From assembly GCA_002348705.1 (NCBI GenBank), contig DEAU01000039.1, positions 109,708-173,707 of the forward strand: a stretch of DNA of 64,000 nt, in the 5' to 3' direction. The translations under genes and the position numbers were made by a program. Origin of the DNA: Candidatus Neomicrothrix sp. UBA2974. GTDB taxonomy: Bacteria; Actinomycetota; Acidimicrobiia; Acidimicrobiales; MedAcidi-G1. Below are positions 25,840-36,592 of this stretch, one piece after another; position 1 is the first letter of the stretch, and the number at the start of each line of letters is the position of its first letter. The notes under the pieces were generated by a model that saw only the letters and a list, made by a program, of their open reading frames with translations, made no database searches and was not told where the DNA came from.

Positions 25840-25864
25840 AGGGGGTGGGGGTATTATAGCTCTA
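25836..25864 (+). promoter_or_regulatory. csoR-copA divergent promoter with G-tract operator candidate
   Basis: The 25-base gap holds AGGGGGTGGGGGTATTAT. The G-tracts ending in GGGGGTAT resemble a half of known CsoR operators. TATTAT (25852-25857) is a good -10 whose predicted start site falls at the copA ATG, so copA mRNA is probably leaderless. Confidence 0.55.
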
Positions 25865-28036
25865 ATGCCCGACACCGTCGTCCTCCCCATAGAGGGAATG
25901 ACTTGTGGAGCCTGTAGCGCCCGGATCGGACGTGGCTTGACGGCCCTTCCTGGCGTTGAGTCGGCCACGGTTAATCTCGTCGCCGAACAAGCGACAGTTT
26001 TGTTCGACCCTGCAGAAGTTGAACTCAGAGAACTACACCGGACCGTCACTGACTTGGGTTACCAAGTCGGCGAGTCGGTGGGCATGTTGGATACGGACCA
26101 GGCTGCACCAAGGGATTCAGCTACGGCTAAGGATTCCCCGACCCGGAACTTGTTGTTCTCCGCCGCCGTCACGGCACCGGTGTTTCTGGTTTCGATGGTC
26201 CCAATCCTGAGATTCGAAGGTTGGGAGTGGCTGGTCGGGGCCCTGTCCACTCCTGTGGTGTGGGGGAGTGGCTGGGTGTTCCATCGGGCGACATTGCGAA
26301 ATTTCCGCCATAAGACCGCGACCATGGACACGCTAGTAACCCTGGGCACGGCTGCTGCCTGGAGTTGGTCAGTGTGGGCACTCATCGCCGAACGAGGTCA
26401 CGTATATTTTGAAACAGCGGCAGTCATCATCACTCTGATCTTGTTCGGACGCAGCCTGGAGTCCGCTGCACGACGTCGCTCCGGCGAGGCGATCAGGGCT
26501 CTTGCTGGCCTGTCGGCAGACGACGCGATCCTCGAGGACGGCACGACCGTTCCGATAACCGATGTAAGTGTGGGGGTCCGACTGTTAGTCAGACCCGGCG
26601 ACAGGATCCCGGTTGACGGAAGGGTTATCGACGGTTTCTCTACCGTCGACGTGTCGATGTTGACCGGCGAACCTGTCCCCGAGGATGTTGGCCCGGGAGA
26701 CGAGGTCACCGGAGCTACGGTCAATGGCAATGGGCCGTTGGTGATCGAAGCCATCCGTGTTGGTGCTGAGTCGACACTGGCGAGGATCATGCGGTTGGTC
26801 GAAGAGGCACAGGCGGCCACAGCTCCGATCCAGCGATTGGTCGACCGAATCTCGGCCGTCTTCGTGCCAACAGTGCTCCTGATCGCGATCGGCACGCTGG
26901 CCACTTGGCTGGCATTCGGCGAGCCAGCTACCGACAGCCTGACTGCAGCAGTAGCCGTCCTAGTCATTGCGTGCCCATGTGCGCTGGGCTTAGCTACGCC
27001 AACGGCGATCATGGCCGGGACTGGCAGAGGCGCCCAGCTCGGCATTCTGATCCGCAGCGGCGAAGTGTTGGAGTCAGCTCGACACATTGGCCACGTAGTC
27101 CTTGACAAGACAGGAACTATCACCGAGGGACGGATGGCTCTCTGCTCAGTGGTGACTGCCGACGGAATCGATCCCGACCAGGCACTCTATGTAGCAGCAG
27201 CGCTCGAATCCCGCTCAGAACATCCAATCGCCAGAGCGGTCGTAGCTTCTGCAGATCAAGCCCCCCCTGCCAGCGACCTCGAAGTACTACCTGGGCGCGG
27301 TGTTCTAGGGATAGTCGGTGGAACTGCGGCGGCGATTGGAAGACTTGACCTCTTCGACGAAATCGCTCCATCTTTGATTGCTGCTCACAAGGCGGCCGTT
27401 GATGCTGGTCGTACATCGGTACTCGTTGGTTGGGACGGTGTGGCTAGAGCAGTTCTGGCAATCGAGGACCGGGTGCGGGACACCAGCGCTGAAGCAGTTG
27501 CTTCTTTGCAAACCCTTGGGCTCAAGGTGACCCTATTGACGGGTGACGATGGTCGAACGGCCCACACGGTTGCCGACGCTGTGGGCATTGACCGGGTTGT
27601 GGCGGGCGTCTTACCGGACGAGAAGGACGCCGAGGTGGCCCGACTTCGCAGTGTCGGACACGTGGTGGCCATGGTGGGAGACGGAATAAACGATGCGCCG
27701 GCCTTGGCTAGGGCGGACTTAGGGATCGCAATGGGAACCGGCACGGCTGTGGCGATGGAGGCAGCGGATATCACCATTGTGGCCGGCGATCTACGGGCCG
27801 TAACCGATGCGATACGACTGTCACGTTCTACGCTGGCGACCATCCGCGGAAACCTTTTCTGGGCTTTCGCCTACAACATTGCTGCCATTCCGCTAGCCGC
27901 CGCTGGGCTCCTCGCCCCGATGATTGCCGCCGGAGTCATGGCCTCTTCGTCACTTTTTGTTGTCGGCAATTCGCTTCGCCTACGCAACTTCAAGGGTCGC
28001 CATATACGCAATCATCAAAGTTATTCAGGCCTCTGA
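25865..28036 (+). CDS. copA: copper-exporting P1B-type ATPase
   Basis: Membrane pump (723 aa) that expels Cu(I). One N-terminal HMA domain carries GMTCGACSARI (CxxC). The transmembrane metal site is ACPCALGLATP (CPC), the phosphorylation motif DKTGTIT, TGDD in the actuator/P-domain border, and the hinge GDGINDAPALA. TGEPVPE lies in the actuator domain, and SEHPIARAVV carries the HP dipeptide typical of P1B pumps. C-terminal membrane residues (AYNIAAIPLAA and MASSSLFVVGNSLRLR) match Cu(I) types. Divergent from csoR. Confidence 0.96.
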   Translation: MPDTVVLPIEGMTCGACSARIGRGLTALPGVESATVNLVAEQATVLFDPAEVELRELHRTVTDLGYQVGESVGMLDTDQAAPRDSATAKDSPTRNLLFSAAVTAPVFLVSMVPILRFEGWEWLVGALSTPVVWGSGWVFHRATLRNFRHKTATMDTLVTLGTAAAWSWSVWALIAERGHVYFETAAVIITLILFGRSLESAARRRSGEAIRALAGLSADDAILEDGTTVPITDVSVGVRLLVRPGDRIPVDGRVIDGFSTVDVSMLTGEPVPEDVGPGDEVTGATVNGNGPLVIEAIRVGAESTLARIMRLVEEAQAATAPIQRLVDRISAVFVPTVLLIAIGTLATWLAFGEPATDSLTAAVAVLVIACPCALGLATPTAIMAGTGRGAQLGILIRSGEVLESARHIGHVVLDKTGTITEGRMALCSVVTADGIDPDQALYVAAALESRSEHPIARAVVASADQAPPASDLEVLPGRGVLGIVGGTAAAIGRLDLFDEIAPSLIAAHKAAVDAGRTSVLVGWDGVARAVLAIEDRVRDTSAEAVASLQTLGLKVTLLTGDDGRTAHTVADAVGIDRVVAGVLPDEKDAEVARLRSVGHVVAMVGDGINDAPALARADLGIAMGTGTAVAMEAADITIVAGDLRAVTDAIRLSRSTLATIRGNLFWAFAYNIAAIPLAAAGLLAPMIAAGVMASSSLFVVGNSLRLRNFKGRHIRNHQSYSGL

Positions 28037-28042
28037 CGATCG

Positions 28043-28115
28043 TGGAGCTAGAGGGAATTGAACCCTCGACCTCTTCCATGCCATGGAAGCGCTCTTCCAA
28101 CTGAGCTATAGCCCC
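28043..28115 (-). tRNA. tRNA-Ala (anticodon GGC)
   Basis: The minus strand folds as a 73-base cloverleaf. The acceptor stem is GGGGCTA/TAGCTCC, the D arm contains AGCTCAGTTGGAAGAGC, the anticodon stem is CTTCC/GGAAG with loop ATGGCAT (anticodon GGC), and the T arm contains GAGGGTTCAATTCCCTC. The discriminator is A, and CCA is not encoded. It lies 7 bases after the copA stop on the opposite strand. Confidence 0.96.
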
Positions 28116-28190
28116 GAGGAGCGGCCAATCTACCAGCGGCTCTCTTCGACACGACCAGGTCGAGATCGCCCATGGTGGCTGCCCGTCTCG

Positions 28191-28204
28191 TAGCCTCCAG
28201 AGCA
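28191..28204 (+). promoter_or_regulatory. putative leaderless -10 element of leuS
   Basis: TAGCCT is followed by 8 bases and the ATG at 28205, with no Shine-Dalgarno sequence. Confidence 0.45.
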
Positions 28205-30715
<2,511 letters not shown>

Positions 30716-30735
30716 GAGCTGAGGCGATGGCAGCC

Positions 30736-30751
30736 AATTCCTATTGGAATT
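30736..30751. terminator. possible bidirectional terminator hairpin
   Basis: AATTCC, loop TATT, GGAATT form a perfect 6-bp hairpin between the convergent leuS and glutamine amidotransferase genes. It lacks a T-run and is AT-rich, so it may be weak. Confidence 0.3.
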
Positions 30752-30765
30752 ATGGGAACAAACAC

Positions 30766-31488
30766 TCAACTGGGATCCTGAACCGCCTCCATGAAGTTTC
30801 GGTACAGCAGCTCTGCATTCCTATTGAAGTCGGCCATTGTCTCTGCGGCATCGGTCTCCAACTCGATTAGGGCATCCGGACCCAATGTCGACTCGAGTGC
30901 CGAGCGGTAGGCCGGTACCCGTCCCCAGTTGACCACGGTCTCTGGTTCGACCTCAATGTGATACTGCATCGACCATGCGTGCCTGCCCACCCGCATGGCC
31001 TGGATGGCACAGGCGGAGGACTCCGCCAAGACCGTAGCGCTAGGGGGCGGCTGGACAACTTGAACGGAATGCCACTGGAGTGCTCGCTGGATCGGTGGCA
31101 GGCCGGCGAAGATGGGATCAGCGATACCGGCTCGAGTCAGGTGGACATCAAGGACGCCGATCTCGGAAGGGTCTTGGTAGCCGCACCGACCGTCAAGAGC
31201 ATCGGCGAGAAGCTGGTGTCCGAGGCAGATTCCGAGAAATGGACGCTCCATGTCGACCACCCATTGTCTGATGGCAGCCTTCTCGGCAACCAACCACGGA
31301 TGTTCGTCAGTGTCCCACACGTTCATCGGGCCACCCATGACCCAGAGAGCGTCGAATGTCCCCAATGGAGGGATCTCCTCACCGAGGTCCAACTCGACGG
31401 CGACCCAGTCGGTTCCATCGCTCTCCAGGTGGCGGCGGAACTGGGCCGGATGCTCGCACTCGATGTGCTGAAGAACGAGAAGTCGCAT
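30766..31488 (-). CDS. class I glutamine amidotransferase-like protein
   Basis: A stand-alone GATase1 domain (240 aa). The nucleophile elbow is FLGICLGHQLLADALDG with the catalytic Cys, and the His-Glu pair is in SMQYHIEVEPE. Free-standing proteins of this kind resemble the C-terminal half of GMP synthase and include gamma-glutamyl hydrolases of polyamines; the substrate cannot be assigned. The frame is open to 32118, but the upstream part overlaps the PAC2 gene and is low-complexity. The ATG at 31488 is 2 bases after the PAC2 stop. It is the last gene of a three-gene operon. Confidence 0.85.
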   Translation of the reverse strand: MRLLVLQHIECEHPAQFRRHLESDGTDWVAVELDLGEEIPPLGTFDALWVMGGPMNVWDTDEHPWLVAEKAAIRQWVVDMERPFLGICLGHQLLADALDGRCGYQDPSEIGVLDVHLTRAGIADPIFAGLPPIQRALQWHSVQVVQPPPSATVLAESSACAIQAMRVGRHAWSMQYHIEVEPETVVNWGRVPAYRSALESTLGPDALIELETDAAETMADFNRNAELLYRNFMEAVQDPS

Positions 31489-31490
31489 GT

Positions 31491-32363
31491 TCAGTCGTCG
31501 TGGTCCCGCAGGAATCGTTCCAATTCGGCAGCCAGCTGCTCGCCGTCCGGCAGGAGGCTGCGCGCATCGTGCAGATCGTCGTAGGCCGCTTCCAACTTTT
31601 CGAGCATTGTGACGTGCTCCGGGTTCTGGGCTACCAGGTCGTCCAATCGGGTTCGGGTCGCCAGCGAGGCCTCCGCCAGGGGCCCCTCGTCGATTTCTAT
31701 GCCGGTTAGTTCCGCCACCCCTGTCAGAAGCGCCTGGGTCGCTGGCGGAAACGAAGAACCGGAAAGGTAGTGGGGGACTTGCGCCCAGATTCCGATGGCT
31801 GGGATGCCCGCCCGACCTGCCTCCATCTCGATCACGGCCTGCGCTCCAGCTGGGACCTCGATGGTCGCAGTTACGAAGTCGAGTCTCCCAGCAAGGTCGG
31901 GGCTTCCGGCTGTGCAGGACAGTCTGGTTGGACGGGTGTGCGGTACGGCTGCCGGATATGCGCCGAGTCCCAACACCATCCTTACGTTGAAGCGTCGGCA
32001 AAGGTCGACTACTGCCGCGGCGAAGCCTCGCCACTCGTGGTCGGGCTCCGGGCCGTGCAGAACTAGCACGTCGTTGTCGGCTGTCGATTCCAGGTGGAAG
32101 ACCTCCAGAGTCGGCCATTCGAGACGCCGGCTGACCCCATCGACCAGATGAAGCGAAGGCCGGCGGGCCCGATGGTCGAGCAGGCGGTCGGTATCGAAGT
32201 AGGCGATGCGCTGCCCGGGATCACCGTCGACGAGCCGCTGACGGGCCGCTCGAGCCACTCCGGCGGCATCAATCCAGCCATCTAGAGCTAGCAACAGGAC
32301 TGGATCAACCAGAAGAGGTTCTGCAGCGAGCTCCATCAGGTTGTTGCTGCTTTCGTTGTCCAA
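31491..32363 (-). CDS. PAC2-family protein
   Basis: A 290-residue PAC2 (proteasome assembly chaperone 2-like) protein. LLLALDGWIDAAGVARAA, LDHRARRPSLHLVDGV, VLVLHGPEPDHEWRGFAAAV, VLGLGAYPAAVPHTRP and GIWAQVPHYL are typical of the actinobacterial family. Its biochemical role is not established; in actinobacteria it is linked only loosely to the proteasome. It sits between an APH-like kinase and a glutamine amidotransferase in a 2-base-spaced operon. Confidence 0.85.
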   Translation of the reverse strand: MDNESSNNLMELAAEPLLVDPVLLLALDGWIDAAGVARAARQRLVDGDPGQRIAYFDTDRLLDHRARRPSLHLVDGVSRRLEWPTLEVFHLESTADNDVLVLHGPEPDHEWRGFAAAVVDLCRRFNVRMVLGLGAYPAAVPHTRPTRLSCTAGSPDLAGRLDFVTATIEVPAGAQAVIEMEAGRAGIPAIGIWAQVPHYLSGSSFPPATQALLTGVAELTGIEIDEGPLAEASLATRTRLDDLVAQNPEHVTMLEKLEAAYDDLHDARSLLPDGEQLAAELERFLRDHDD

Positions 32364-32365
32364 CT

Positions 32366-33400
32366 TCAGGCTCCTGACGGGAGGCCTTTGGCCAGACTGT
32401 GGGCCAACGATGCGAGGTCCAGGACCCGGCGCCCGAAGAGCTCGACTAGGGACGGGTCATCCTGATCGCCCATCACACCGGCGGCGTATCGGCTGTACAC
32501 ACCTTCGACGATGCAGGCAATGCGCCAGTAGGCGAAAGCTACGTAGAAGTCGAGGTTTTGTAGATCGCGAGTTCCGCACCGCGCATACAACTCTCGGACC
32601 TCGTCGATAGAAGGGAAGCCATCGGCAGAAGTAGGTGGTGGAGAACCACCGGTGGTACGTTCGTCGGCGTAGGCGACCATTCCGGCTACGTCGGCCAGCA
32701 CATCTCCAAGGGTGCACAGCTCCCAGTCGAGGACCGCGGCAACCGAACCGTCAGAGTTCATCATGCAGTTGTCGAGTCGGTAGTCGCCGTGGACGATGCC
32801 TACCCCCTGCTGGACCGGCACACGCGAGGCGAGAATCTCATGCGTCTCCAGCACACCGGGTACTTCGCGTGTAGTCGACTCGACGAACTGGGTCCGCCAA
32901 CGCTTCAATTGGCGTTCTATATAGCCCTCATGCCGTCCGAGGTCGGCTAGGCCGACAGCATTGAGGTTCACTTCGTGCAGGCGGGCCAGTACCTCGATAA
33001 GCGACACGCCCATTCGATGCCGGGTTTCCACGGACACGCGTTCCGCGTCCTCGATAGTGCGCACGACCACACCAGGGACGAAATCCATCACGTAAAAAGG
33101 AGCGCCATTGATGTTTTCGTCCTCGCAGAGGCCAACCACCTGCGGCACGGGTACCCCGCTGTCAGCGAGAGCGCTGATAATCCGATACTCACGCCCCATA
33201 TCGTGGGCTGTGGCCAGTACGTGCCCCAGGGGAGGTCGTCGCAGAACCCATTTGCGATCGTGACGGTCAGATACCTTAAAGGTCAGGTTCGACCGTCCAC
33301 CGGTGATCAAGTCAAAACTGAGTGCTCCGTCAAGGCCACCCACTCGATCGTCGAACCACCGAACCAGATTGTCCTCGTTGATCCCCGCAGGTGTAGTCAT
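32366..33400 (-). CDS. aminoglycoside-phosphotransferase-like kinase (APH family)
   Basis: A 344-residue kinase-like protein. ITGGRSNLTFKVSD and KWVLRRPP form the nucleotide-binding lobe. The catalytic motif is GIVHGDYRLDNCMMN (HGDxxxxN), with VLDWELCTLGD supplying the metal-binding Asp. The subgroup resembles ACAD10/FadE36-like phosphotransferases that occur near acyl-CoA metabolism genes; none is adjacent here. It heads the operon with PAC2 and GATase and has a -10-like TACCGT 8 bases before its ATG. Confidence 0.87.
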   Translation of the reverse strand: MTTPAGINEDNLVRWFDDRVGGLDGALSFDLITGGRSNLTFKVSDRHDRKWVLRRPPLGHVLATAHDMGREYRIISALADSGVPVPQVVGLCEDENINGAPFYVMDFVPGVVVRTIEDAERVSVETRHRMGVSLIEVLARLHEVNLNAVGLADLGRHEGYIERQLKRWRTQFVESTTREVPGVLETHEILASRVPVQQGVGIVHGDYRLDNCMMNSDGSVAAVLDWELCTLGDVLADVAGMVAYADERTTGGSPPPTSADGFPSIDEVRELYARCGTRDLQNLDFYVAFAYWRIACIVEGVYSRYAAGVMGDQDDPSLVELFGRRVLDLASLAHSLAKGLPSGA

Positions 33401-33450
33401 CGATTCGGACGGTAGTGGAGGCTCCTGCTGCGGTGCCTACCCTGCCAGAG
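33401..33450. promoter_or_regulatory. divergent leaderless promoter pair (kinase / thioredoxin)
   Basis: On the minus strand TACCGT (33414-33409) is 8 bases before the kinase ATG at 33400. On the plus strand TACCCT (33438-33443) is 7 bases before the ATG at 33451. The two -10 elements are about 23 bases apart, back to back. Confidence 0.45.
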
Positions 33451-34152
33451 ATGGATGTTACCGATGCCACGTTCCAGACAGAGGTCATAGACCGGTCGCA
33501 TCAACTACCGGTAGTGGTTGACCTTTGGGCAGAGTGGTGCGGCCCATGCAAGACGCTGGGGCCGATTCTCGATGAGGTGGTCGCGGAACTCGCCGGAAAG
33601 ATAATTCTCGCCAAGGTCGATATCGACTCGAACCCCGGAGTGGCGCAGGCCTTCCAAGTTCAATCTATTCCTGCGGTTTTCGGCCTCGTGGATGGCAAGG
33701 TCGCCAGCAGCTTCGTGGGTGCTCAAGGAATCGACGCAGTTCGGTCGTTCGTTCAGGGGCTACTGCCTGCCGAAGAGATCTCTGAGGTTGAGCGGCTTGT
33801 GGCCCTGGGTGACGAGGCTTCACTGGTCCAAGCTTTGACTATTGAGGCAGACAATATCTCGGCCGTCACGGCACTAGCCCTCTTACTCGTGGAGCGAGAC
33901 GGCGACGGCGACACCGATGCCGCCCTCAAACTGTTGGATCGGATCCCAGAGTCGGCAGAGACCAGGCGAATTGCTGCGATGGCGCGTACCGAAGCAGTTG
34001 ACGACATTGAAGCCACTTTGGCCGAGTTGCTGAAGACGGCAAAGGATGACGAGGCTGACCGGCAGCGGTTCGTTGACCTCCTTGAAGTTCTAGGCCCCGA
34101 CGATCCGCGCACGGCCACCTGGCGTCGACGGCTTACGTCAGCACTGTTCTGA
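33451..34152 (+). CDS. thioredoxin-domain protein with TPR-like C-terminus (CnoX/YbbN-type)
   Basis: A 233-residue protein with an N-terminal thioredoxin domain and intact active site WAEWCGPCKTLGP (about residues 27-39). It is followed by an Ala/Leu/Glu-rich helical C-terminal half resembling the TPR of YbbN/CnoX, a chaperone-holdase that cooperates with DnaK or GroEL. The open frame reaches a GTG at 33415, but the ATG at 33451 follows a -10-like TACCCT and gives MDVTDATFQTEVID, the usual thioredoxin N-terminus. Confidence 0.87.
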   Translation: MDVTDATFQTEVIDRSHQLPVVVDLWAEWCGPCKTLGPILDEVVAELAGKIILAKVDIDSNPGVAQAFQVQSIPAVFGLVDGKVASSFVGAQGIDAVRSFVQGLLPAEEISEVERLVALGDEASLVQALTIEADNISAVTALALLLVERDGDGDTDAALKLLDRIPESAETRRIAAMARTEAVDDIEATLAELLKTAKDDEADRQRFVDLLEVLGPDDPRTATWRRRLTSALF

Positions 34153-34178
34153 TCCGCCTCGTCCTATAAAGCGGATCA
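34150..34178 (+). terminator. inverted repeat after the thioredoxin gene
   Basis: TGATCCGC (34150-34157) and GCGGATCA (34171-34178) form a perfect 8-bp stem with a 13-base loop, starting at the stop codon. No T-run follows, so it may be a terminator of the Rho-helped kind or an mRNA end stabiliser. Confidence 0.4.
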
Positions 34179-34287
34179 TCGCCGTCTGAAATCCCTCTGT
34201 TGACGACGGGGCGAGGACGGCCGACTTGTCGCCTCGCATCAGTTGAGTTGGTAACCGGCCCAACCGGAGGCAGGCAGCGGGCCGGTG

Positions 34288-34300
34288 TACCGTCAACTGG
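34288..34300 (+). promoter_or_regulatory. putative leaderless -10 element of folP
   Basis: TACCGT is followed by 7 bases and the ATG at 34301. No Shine-Dalgarno sequence is present. Confidence 0.45.
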
Positions 34301-35167
34301 ATGATCATCGAACTTGGGCCAGATCATCGCTTTGACGTTGCCCACCGCTCACTAGTAATGGGAATCCTGAATCGGACGCCCGACTCCTTTTGGGATCGAG
34401 GACGGTTTTGGGACTTTGACGACTTTCTCCAACTTGCACAGCGCCATGTTGATGCTGGCGCTGACTTGTTCGACGTTGGAGGTTCGAAGGCTGGCCCTGG
34501 ACCCGAAGTCACCTGCGAAGAAGAGTTGGATCGAGTGATTCCAGCAGTCGAAGCCCTATCGGACCGGTTCGACCTCCCCATAGCTGTAGACACCTTTCGC
34601 GGTGCTGTAGTGGATGCGGCCTTGGATGCCGGAGCCTCTATAGGCAACGACATCAGCGGTTTTGCCGATCCGACGTTTCTCCCGGCTTGCGCACGCCACG
34701 GAGCGGCAGTAGTGGCAACCCACGTTCGGCTCGGTCCTCGGATCCCTGACCCGAACCCCGACTACAAGGCCGAGGGCGGAGTCGTTGCGGCCGTGCGGGA
34801 CTTCTTGGCCGAACGAGTCCGTTGGGCACGAGAGGCTGGGATCCCAGACCAGCGAATCATGGTGGATGCCGGGCTCGACCTGGGGAAGACGGCAGAGATG
34901 TCCATCGATCTGCTCCGAAACTCAAGTCATTTGGCGGAACTTGGGCGACCGGTGCTCCTGTCGGCTTCAAACAAAGGTTTTCTCGGTGAGGTGACGGGCG
35001 ACGACCTGACGGAGCGGGTGGAGGCAACTTGGGCCGCTCACGCTCTCGGCATTTCTGGAGCCTGCCGAATCCTGCGCTCCCACGATGTTCGGGGCGCACG
35101 TCGAGTGGCCGACGCAATGGCTGCAGTCTTGGCTGTGGACATCGAAGTGATCGGAGCAGTCCTGTGA
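34301..35167 (+). CDS. folP: dihydropteroate synthase-like protein
   Basis: TIM-barrel enzyme (288 aa) that joins p-aminobenzoate and hydroxymethyl-dihydropterin pyrophosphate in folate synthesis. MGILNRTPDSFWDRGRF is the pterin-binding signature (usual MGI.N.TPDSF), ADLFDVGGSKAGPG corresponds to the D-x-G-x-S region, and ISGFADPTF and GLDLGKTAEMS follow. The usual phrase IIDVGGESTRPG is altered to GGSKAGPGPE, as in the actinobacterial FolP2-like branch, some members of which have no confirmed synthase activity. Its stop overlaps the holA start (GTGA). Confidence 0.8.
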   Translation: MIIELGPDHRFDVAHRSLVMGILNRTPDSFWDRGRFWDFDDFLQLAQRHVDAGADLFDVGGSKAGPGPEVTCEEELDRVIPAVEALSDRFDLPIAVDTFRGAVVDAALDAGASIGNDISGFADPTFLPACARHGAAVVATHVRLGPRIPDPNPDYKAEGGVVAAVRDFLAERVRWAREAGIPDQRIMVDAGLDLGKTAEMSIDLLRNSSHLAELGRPVLLSASNKGFLGEVTGDDLTERVEATWAAHALGISGACRILRSHDVRGARRVADAMAAVLAVDIEVIGAVL

Positions 35168-36183
35168 CCGCGCCCCAGCCGGTGGTCCTCGTCACGGGGG
35201 ATGAAATCGGACTGGTCGGCGAGGCCGTCCGGGAGGTGGTGTCGCTGGCTCTTGGCAGAGACGATCGGTCGCTGGCCCTTGAGGAACTAACCGAGGACGA
35301 CTATCGCACTGACGACGGGTTCGAGGTGGCTCGCCTTGTCGATGCTGCCCAGACTCCGCCGCTCCTCTCCGAAAGACGGGTAGTGGTCGGCCGTCATCTT
35401 GGTCGATTCGGCGACAAGGAAGCCATCGCACCACTAGTCGCTTACCTAGCGGATCCGCTGGAAACGACGGCACTCGTCGTTGTGTGGGAGAAGGGTGCCG
35501 TTCCGGTTCAACAGCGCCTCAATCCGGTGCCTAAGTCTCTGCTCGAAGCTGTCGTAAATGCTGGCGGAGAGGTGCGAAAGACTTCGGTGGGTCGAGGTCG
35601 CGAGGCTCAACAGTGGTTGGATGATCGCCTTGATGAGGCACCTGTCGAACTGGATCGCTCAGCTCGTGTCCTCGTGCACAGTCGACTAGGTGAAGATCGG
35701 CCGGCTGTAGTGCCATTCCTTGAAACGCTGGCAGCGGTCTTCGGCACCGGAGCGGCCCTGGGAGCAGAGGACGTCACGCCCTTTCTCCGAATTGGCGGCG
35801 ACGTTGCGCCATGGGATCTTGGGGACGCCATCGATCAGGGTGATGTCCCCAAGGCGTTGGATTGCCTGTCGCGGATGATGGGAGTCGGTGGTCGACACCC
35901 TCTGGCGGTCCTGTCAGTCCTTCACGGCCACTATGGGCGGCTACTGCGTCTTGACGGTTCAGGGATAAGCGACGAAAAGGGTGCTGCTGATGCGCTGGGC
36001 ATCAAGGGTTATCCAGCGAAGAAGGCACTCCAGACTTCACGACAGCTGGGGGGGGACCGGATCTCTCGTGCTGTGAAGCTCCTTGGGGACGCCGATCTCG
36101 ACCTTCGTGGGCGTTCCGCGTGGCCTTCGGAACTGGTTGCAGAGGTGCTCGTTGCCCGTCTGGCAAGCCTTTCCCGGCGCTGA
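35164..36183 (+). CDS. holA: DNA polymerase III delta subunit
   Basis: Clamp-loader delta subunit (339 aa), which opens the beta sliding clamp. The family shows low conservation: an N-terminal AAA-like part (VVLVTGDEIGLVGEAVREVV), DAAQTPPLLSERRVVVGRHLG, TALVVVWEKG, and C-terminal FLRIGGDVAPWDLGDAIDQGD. The GTG at 35164 overlaps the folP stop. The open frame extends upstream but only as a shadow of folP. Position before rpsT and lepA is the standard one for holA. Confidence 0.9.
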   Translation: MTAPQPVVLVTGDEIGLVGEAVREVVSLALGRDDRSLALEELTEDDYRTDDGFEVARLVDAAQTPPLLSERRVVVGRHLGRFGDKEAIAPLVAYLADPLETTALVVVWEKGAVPVQQRLNPVPKSLLEAVVNAGGEVRKTSVGRGREAQQWLDDRLDEAPVELDRSARVLVHSRLGEDRPAVVPFLETLAAVFGTGAALGAEDVTPFLRIGGDVAPWDLGDAIDQGDVPKALDCLSRMMGVGGRHPLAVLSVLHGHYGRLLRLDGSGISDEKGAADALGIKGYPAKKALQTSRQLGGDRISRAVKLLGDADLDLRGRSAWPSELVAEVLVARLASLSRR

Positions 36184-36211
36184 CCCGGCTCACAGGTGAG
36201 GCGGGAGAGAT

Positions 36212-36472
36212 TCAGCTGCTGGCGCGATTGAGTCTTCGTTGGAGGCGGGACTTACGTCGGGATGCGGTATTTGGGTGCAGAACTCCCTGGGCCGCAGCCT
36301 TGTCGATCCGCTTCATCGCGGCTGCAACAGCTTCGTCCAAACTCTCGCCAGCCTCGGCTGCCTCAAGGGCGGTGCGGGTGCGGGTTTTTAGCTCGGCCCG
36401 TGCAGCCCTATTGCGGAGGCGGCGTCTCTCGTTCTGGCGGTTTCGCTTAATCTGACTCTTGATATTCGCCAC
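36212..36472 (-). CDS. rpsT: 30S ribosomal protein S20
   Basis: A basic 86-residue S20 which binds 16S rRNA. MANIKSQIKRNRQNERRRLRN is the S20 N-terminus (20 residues plus one more), and HPNTASRRKSRLQRRLN the C-terminus. The start is a GTG at 36472, preceded by GAGGG on the minus strand. The longer open frame overlaps lepA and is rejected. It converges on holA with a 28-base gap and is divergent from lepA. Confidence 0.95.
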   Translation of the reverse strand: MANIKSQIKRNRQNERRRLRNRAARAELKTRTRTALEAAEAGESLDEAVAAAMKRIDKAAAQGVLHPNTASRRKSRLQRRLNRASS

Positions 36473-36592
36473 GGGGGCATTCCCTCGGTGTTTTCGTCTC
36501 TGCTCCCACCCGAGGCAAGTTTCATCCGGGCGAGGTCCGGTCCACGTGCCGGTACGGCGGACGATCCTACCGCCGGTACGGTCCTGTCCGGC

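Noticed and set aside
26398..27123. Minus-strand ORF (241 codons) inside copA
   Set aside because: Copper ATPase motifs lie on the other strand throughout; the antisense product is low-complexity Ser/Thr/Pro.
31489..32118. Long N-terminal extension of the glutamine amidotransferase
   Set aside because: The extension overlaps the PAC2 gene in another frame and is Arg/Pro/Gly-rich; the ATG at 31488 gives a complete GATase domain.
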